Below, one piece after another: positions 42,736-44,012 of a stretch of 44,012 bases of DNA (its first letter is position 1; each line of letters starts with the position of its first letter). Origin of the DNA: PFJX01 sp031426815 (GTDB taxonomy: Bacteria; Pseudomonadota; Gammaproteobacteria; Burkholderiales; Thiobacillaceae); the NCBI GenBank assembly GCA_031426815.1, contig JASJPG010000078.1, positions 1-44,012 on the forward strand, in the 5' to 3' direction. Below the pieces are notes generated by a model. The model was not told the origin of the DNA. It was given only the letters and a program-made list of their open reading frames with translations, and made no database searches. The translations under genes and the position numbers were made by a program.

Positions 42736-43996
42736 GACCCGCGACAATCAACGGGAAGTCGCGTGGCAGCAGCAGCCACATGCGACCCTTCTGCTTCATG
42801 CCGCCGGCCTGCTTGCCGGCCTCGTCGCCGAAACCCCAGAAGAAATCGGCGCGCACATTGCCGCGAATGGCGCCGCCGGTATCCTGCGCCAGCATCAAAC
42901 GGTTCAGGGTTTCAGTGGAGTTGGGGCGCGTGGTCGCCAGCCAGACCGGTGCGCCGAGGGGCGTGCCACGCGGGTCAATGGCGATGCTGCGCTCCGCCGT
43001 GAGCGGTACGCCCAAGGCGCCGAGCGGGCCGGCAAGATGATTGGGGAGCTCACGGAAAAAGACGTAACTCGGGTTGGCGTTGAGCAACTCCGGCAAACGC
43101 TCCGGATTGCGCCGCGCCCAGTCCTTGATGCCTTGCATCGAGGCCTTGTCCAGGGTCATTTCTCCCTTTTCGATCAGCCACTTGCCGATGGAACGATAGG
43201 GATGGCCATTTTGATCGGCATAACCGATGCGTACCGTATCGCCGTTCTCCAGTTTGACCCGACCGGAGCCTTGAATCTGCAGGAAGAACAATTCCACCGC
43301 GTCGTCCACCCAGGCCAGTTCCTTGCCGCGCACAGGTGCTACGCCAGCCTCGATTTCCGCCCGGCTGAAATAGGGCACCACCTTGTTGCCCTGCAAACGG
43401 CCGCGCAGGCGCAGGTTTTTCAGTTCTGGATAAAGGTTGGCGAGATCGACCACCAACAGATCTTCCGGCGCGGCATAGATCGGATAGCGATATTTCGGCG
43501 ATGCGCTGCGACTGCCGCGCAACAACGGTTCGTAATACCCGGTAACTAGCCCATCGACGCCGCCTTCGGCCTGATTCATTTGCCAGGGTTGGAAATGTTG
43601 CTCGAAGAATGCCCGGATGCTCGCGCCATCAGGCAGCGGCGCTTGCAACAGCGCCGCTTGGCAAACGGTGTTCCAGGCCGGATTATTTTTCAAGCCGCGG
43701 CAGGATTGCAGAAAGGCTGGCCAGGCCAGCGTCAGATCGTCATCGCGCCAACCAGGCAGCTGCTCCCATTGCGCGGTTTTCAGCCAGGGCATGGCGGTCG
43801 GAATCGGTTTGATCGGTTCCGACGGGAGGCTGGAAGGCGTAGTGCTCGGCTCCGGCAAAGGGAGCGCTGGCAGCGGAGCTACCGGTGGGGCAACGACAGG
43901 CGGCTCGGGTTGAGCCGGCTTATCCGGCTTGCCGGGCAGCAGACTGCAGCCGCTGAACGCCAAAGCGATGACACAAATCGACAGGTAAACGCGCAT
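42725..43996 (-). CDS. mltA: MltA, membrane-bound lytic murein transglycosylase A
   Basis: A 423-aa lipoprotein with lipobox FSGC near residue 16, a Pro-rich linker (about 20-65) and the MltA domain: VTGYYEPLLRGSR, RLQGNKVVPYFSRAEIEAG, FFLQIQGSGRVKLENGD, then the 3D domain with DPRGTPLGAPVWL and the catalytic Asp region AQDTGGAIRGNVRADFFWGFGDEAG. It cleaves peptidoglycan, forming 1,6-anhydromuramic ends. The start is 16 nt from the window edge, so its promoter is not visible. Confidence 0.95.
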   Translation of the reverse strand: MRVYLSICVIALAFSGCSLLPGKPDKPAQPEPPVVAPPVAPLPALPLPEPSTTPSSLPSEPIKPIPTAMPWLKTAQWEQLPGWRDDDLTLAWPAFLQSCRGLKNNPAWNTVCQAALLQAPLPDGASIRAFFEQHFQPWQMNQAEGGVDGLVTGYYEPLLRGSRSASPKYRYPIYAAPEDLLVVDLANLYPELKNLRLRGRLQGNKVVPYFSRAEIEAGVAPVRGKELAWVDDAVELFFLQIQGSGRVKLENGDTVRIGYADQNGHPYRSIGKWLIEKGEMTLDKASMQGIKDWARRNPERLPELLNANPSYVFFRELPNHLAGPLGALGVPLTAERSIAIDPRGTPLGAPVWLATTRPNSTETLNRLMLAQDTGGAIRGNVRADFFWGFGDEAGKQAGGMKQKGRMWLLLPRDFPLIVAGPNP

Positions 43997-44012
43997 GGGG
44001 AACTCGGAATGC

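Noticed and set aside
1..44012. CRISPR arrays, rRNA genes, prophage or integrase signs
   Set aside because: I saw no regularly spaced repeats, no rRNA segments, and no integrase, transposase or phage structural gene; only the small non-coding inverted-repeat element at 24504-24670.

Overview
The window looks like the chromosome of a GC-rich, flagellated, respiratory betaproteobacterium. Pointers are a clade II type nitrous-oxide-reductase cluster, an Rnf complex with betaproteobacterial features, the petABC-sspA-sspB arrangement, and flgM/flgN. A Rhodocyclales-like denitrifier is my best guess, but no rRNA or marker phylogeny is available here to settle it.

Layout. (1) 1-4774, + strand: 3' part of an rnf operon (rnfC partial, an unknown gene, rnfD, rnfG, rnfE, rnfA, and a 60-aa Cys-rich NqrM-like membrane protein), closed by a perfect 21-bp palindrome. 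(2) 4838-16473, - strand: a clade II nos cluster. nosZ has its own FNR-type promoter and terminator. A second transcription unit follows: dihaem cytochrome c, nosB, nosD, nosG, nosH, nosF, nosL, nosY, a TlpA-like thioredoxin, a second NosD paralogue and a membrane-anchored YtkA/FixH-like protein. Together they reduce N2O to N2, feed electrons to NosZ and build its copper centres. (3) 16701-23636, + strand, divergent from nosZ: a tightly coupled set that I do not recognise as a described system. It has a 27-residue peptide gene with a very strong ribosome binding site, an attenuator-like hairpin, a GAF/HlyD membrane protein, an M50 site-2 protease fused to an adaptor domain, a C-terminally truncated SecA-like ATPase and a periplasmic HlyD adaptor. 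I propose a peptide processing/export machine; this is the most interesting locus in the window.

(4) 23656-27730: a DUF2189-type membrane protein, a 167-bp MITE-like element, two small proteins of unknown role, methionine gamma-lyase, and a flgM-flgN-HMA operon (on the - strand) with a readable sigma-28 promoter. (5) 27855-34899, - strand: a five-gene signalling operon (HD-GYP response regulator, PhnD-like binding protein, membrane hybrid kinase, H-NOX haem sensor, soluble hybrid kinase with Hpt), probably linking NO or redox signals to c-di-GMP and motility. (6) 34979-44012: a DegS-like protease, the cytochrome bc1 operon petABC followed by sspA and sspB, tRNA-Thr(TGT) with a strong terminator, a Sel1-repeat protein, a YchJ-like SEC-C protein, a dienelactone-hydrolase-like protein lacking its catalytic His, a TonB-like protein and MltA.

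All protein functions are assigned from visible motifs and recalled family knowledge; no database search was run.
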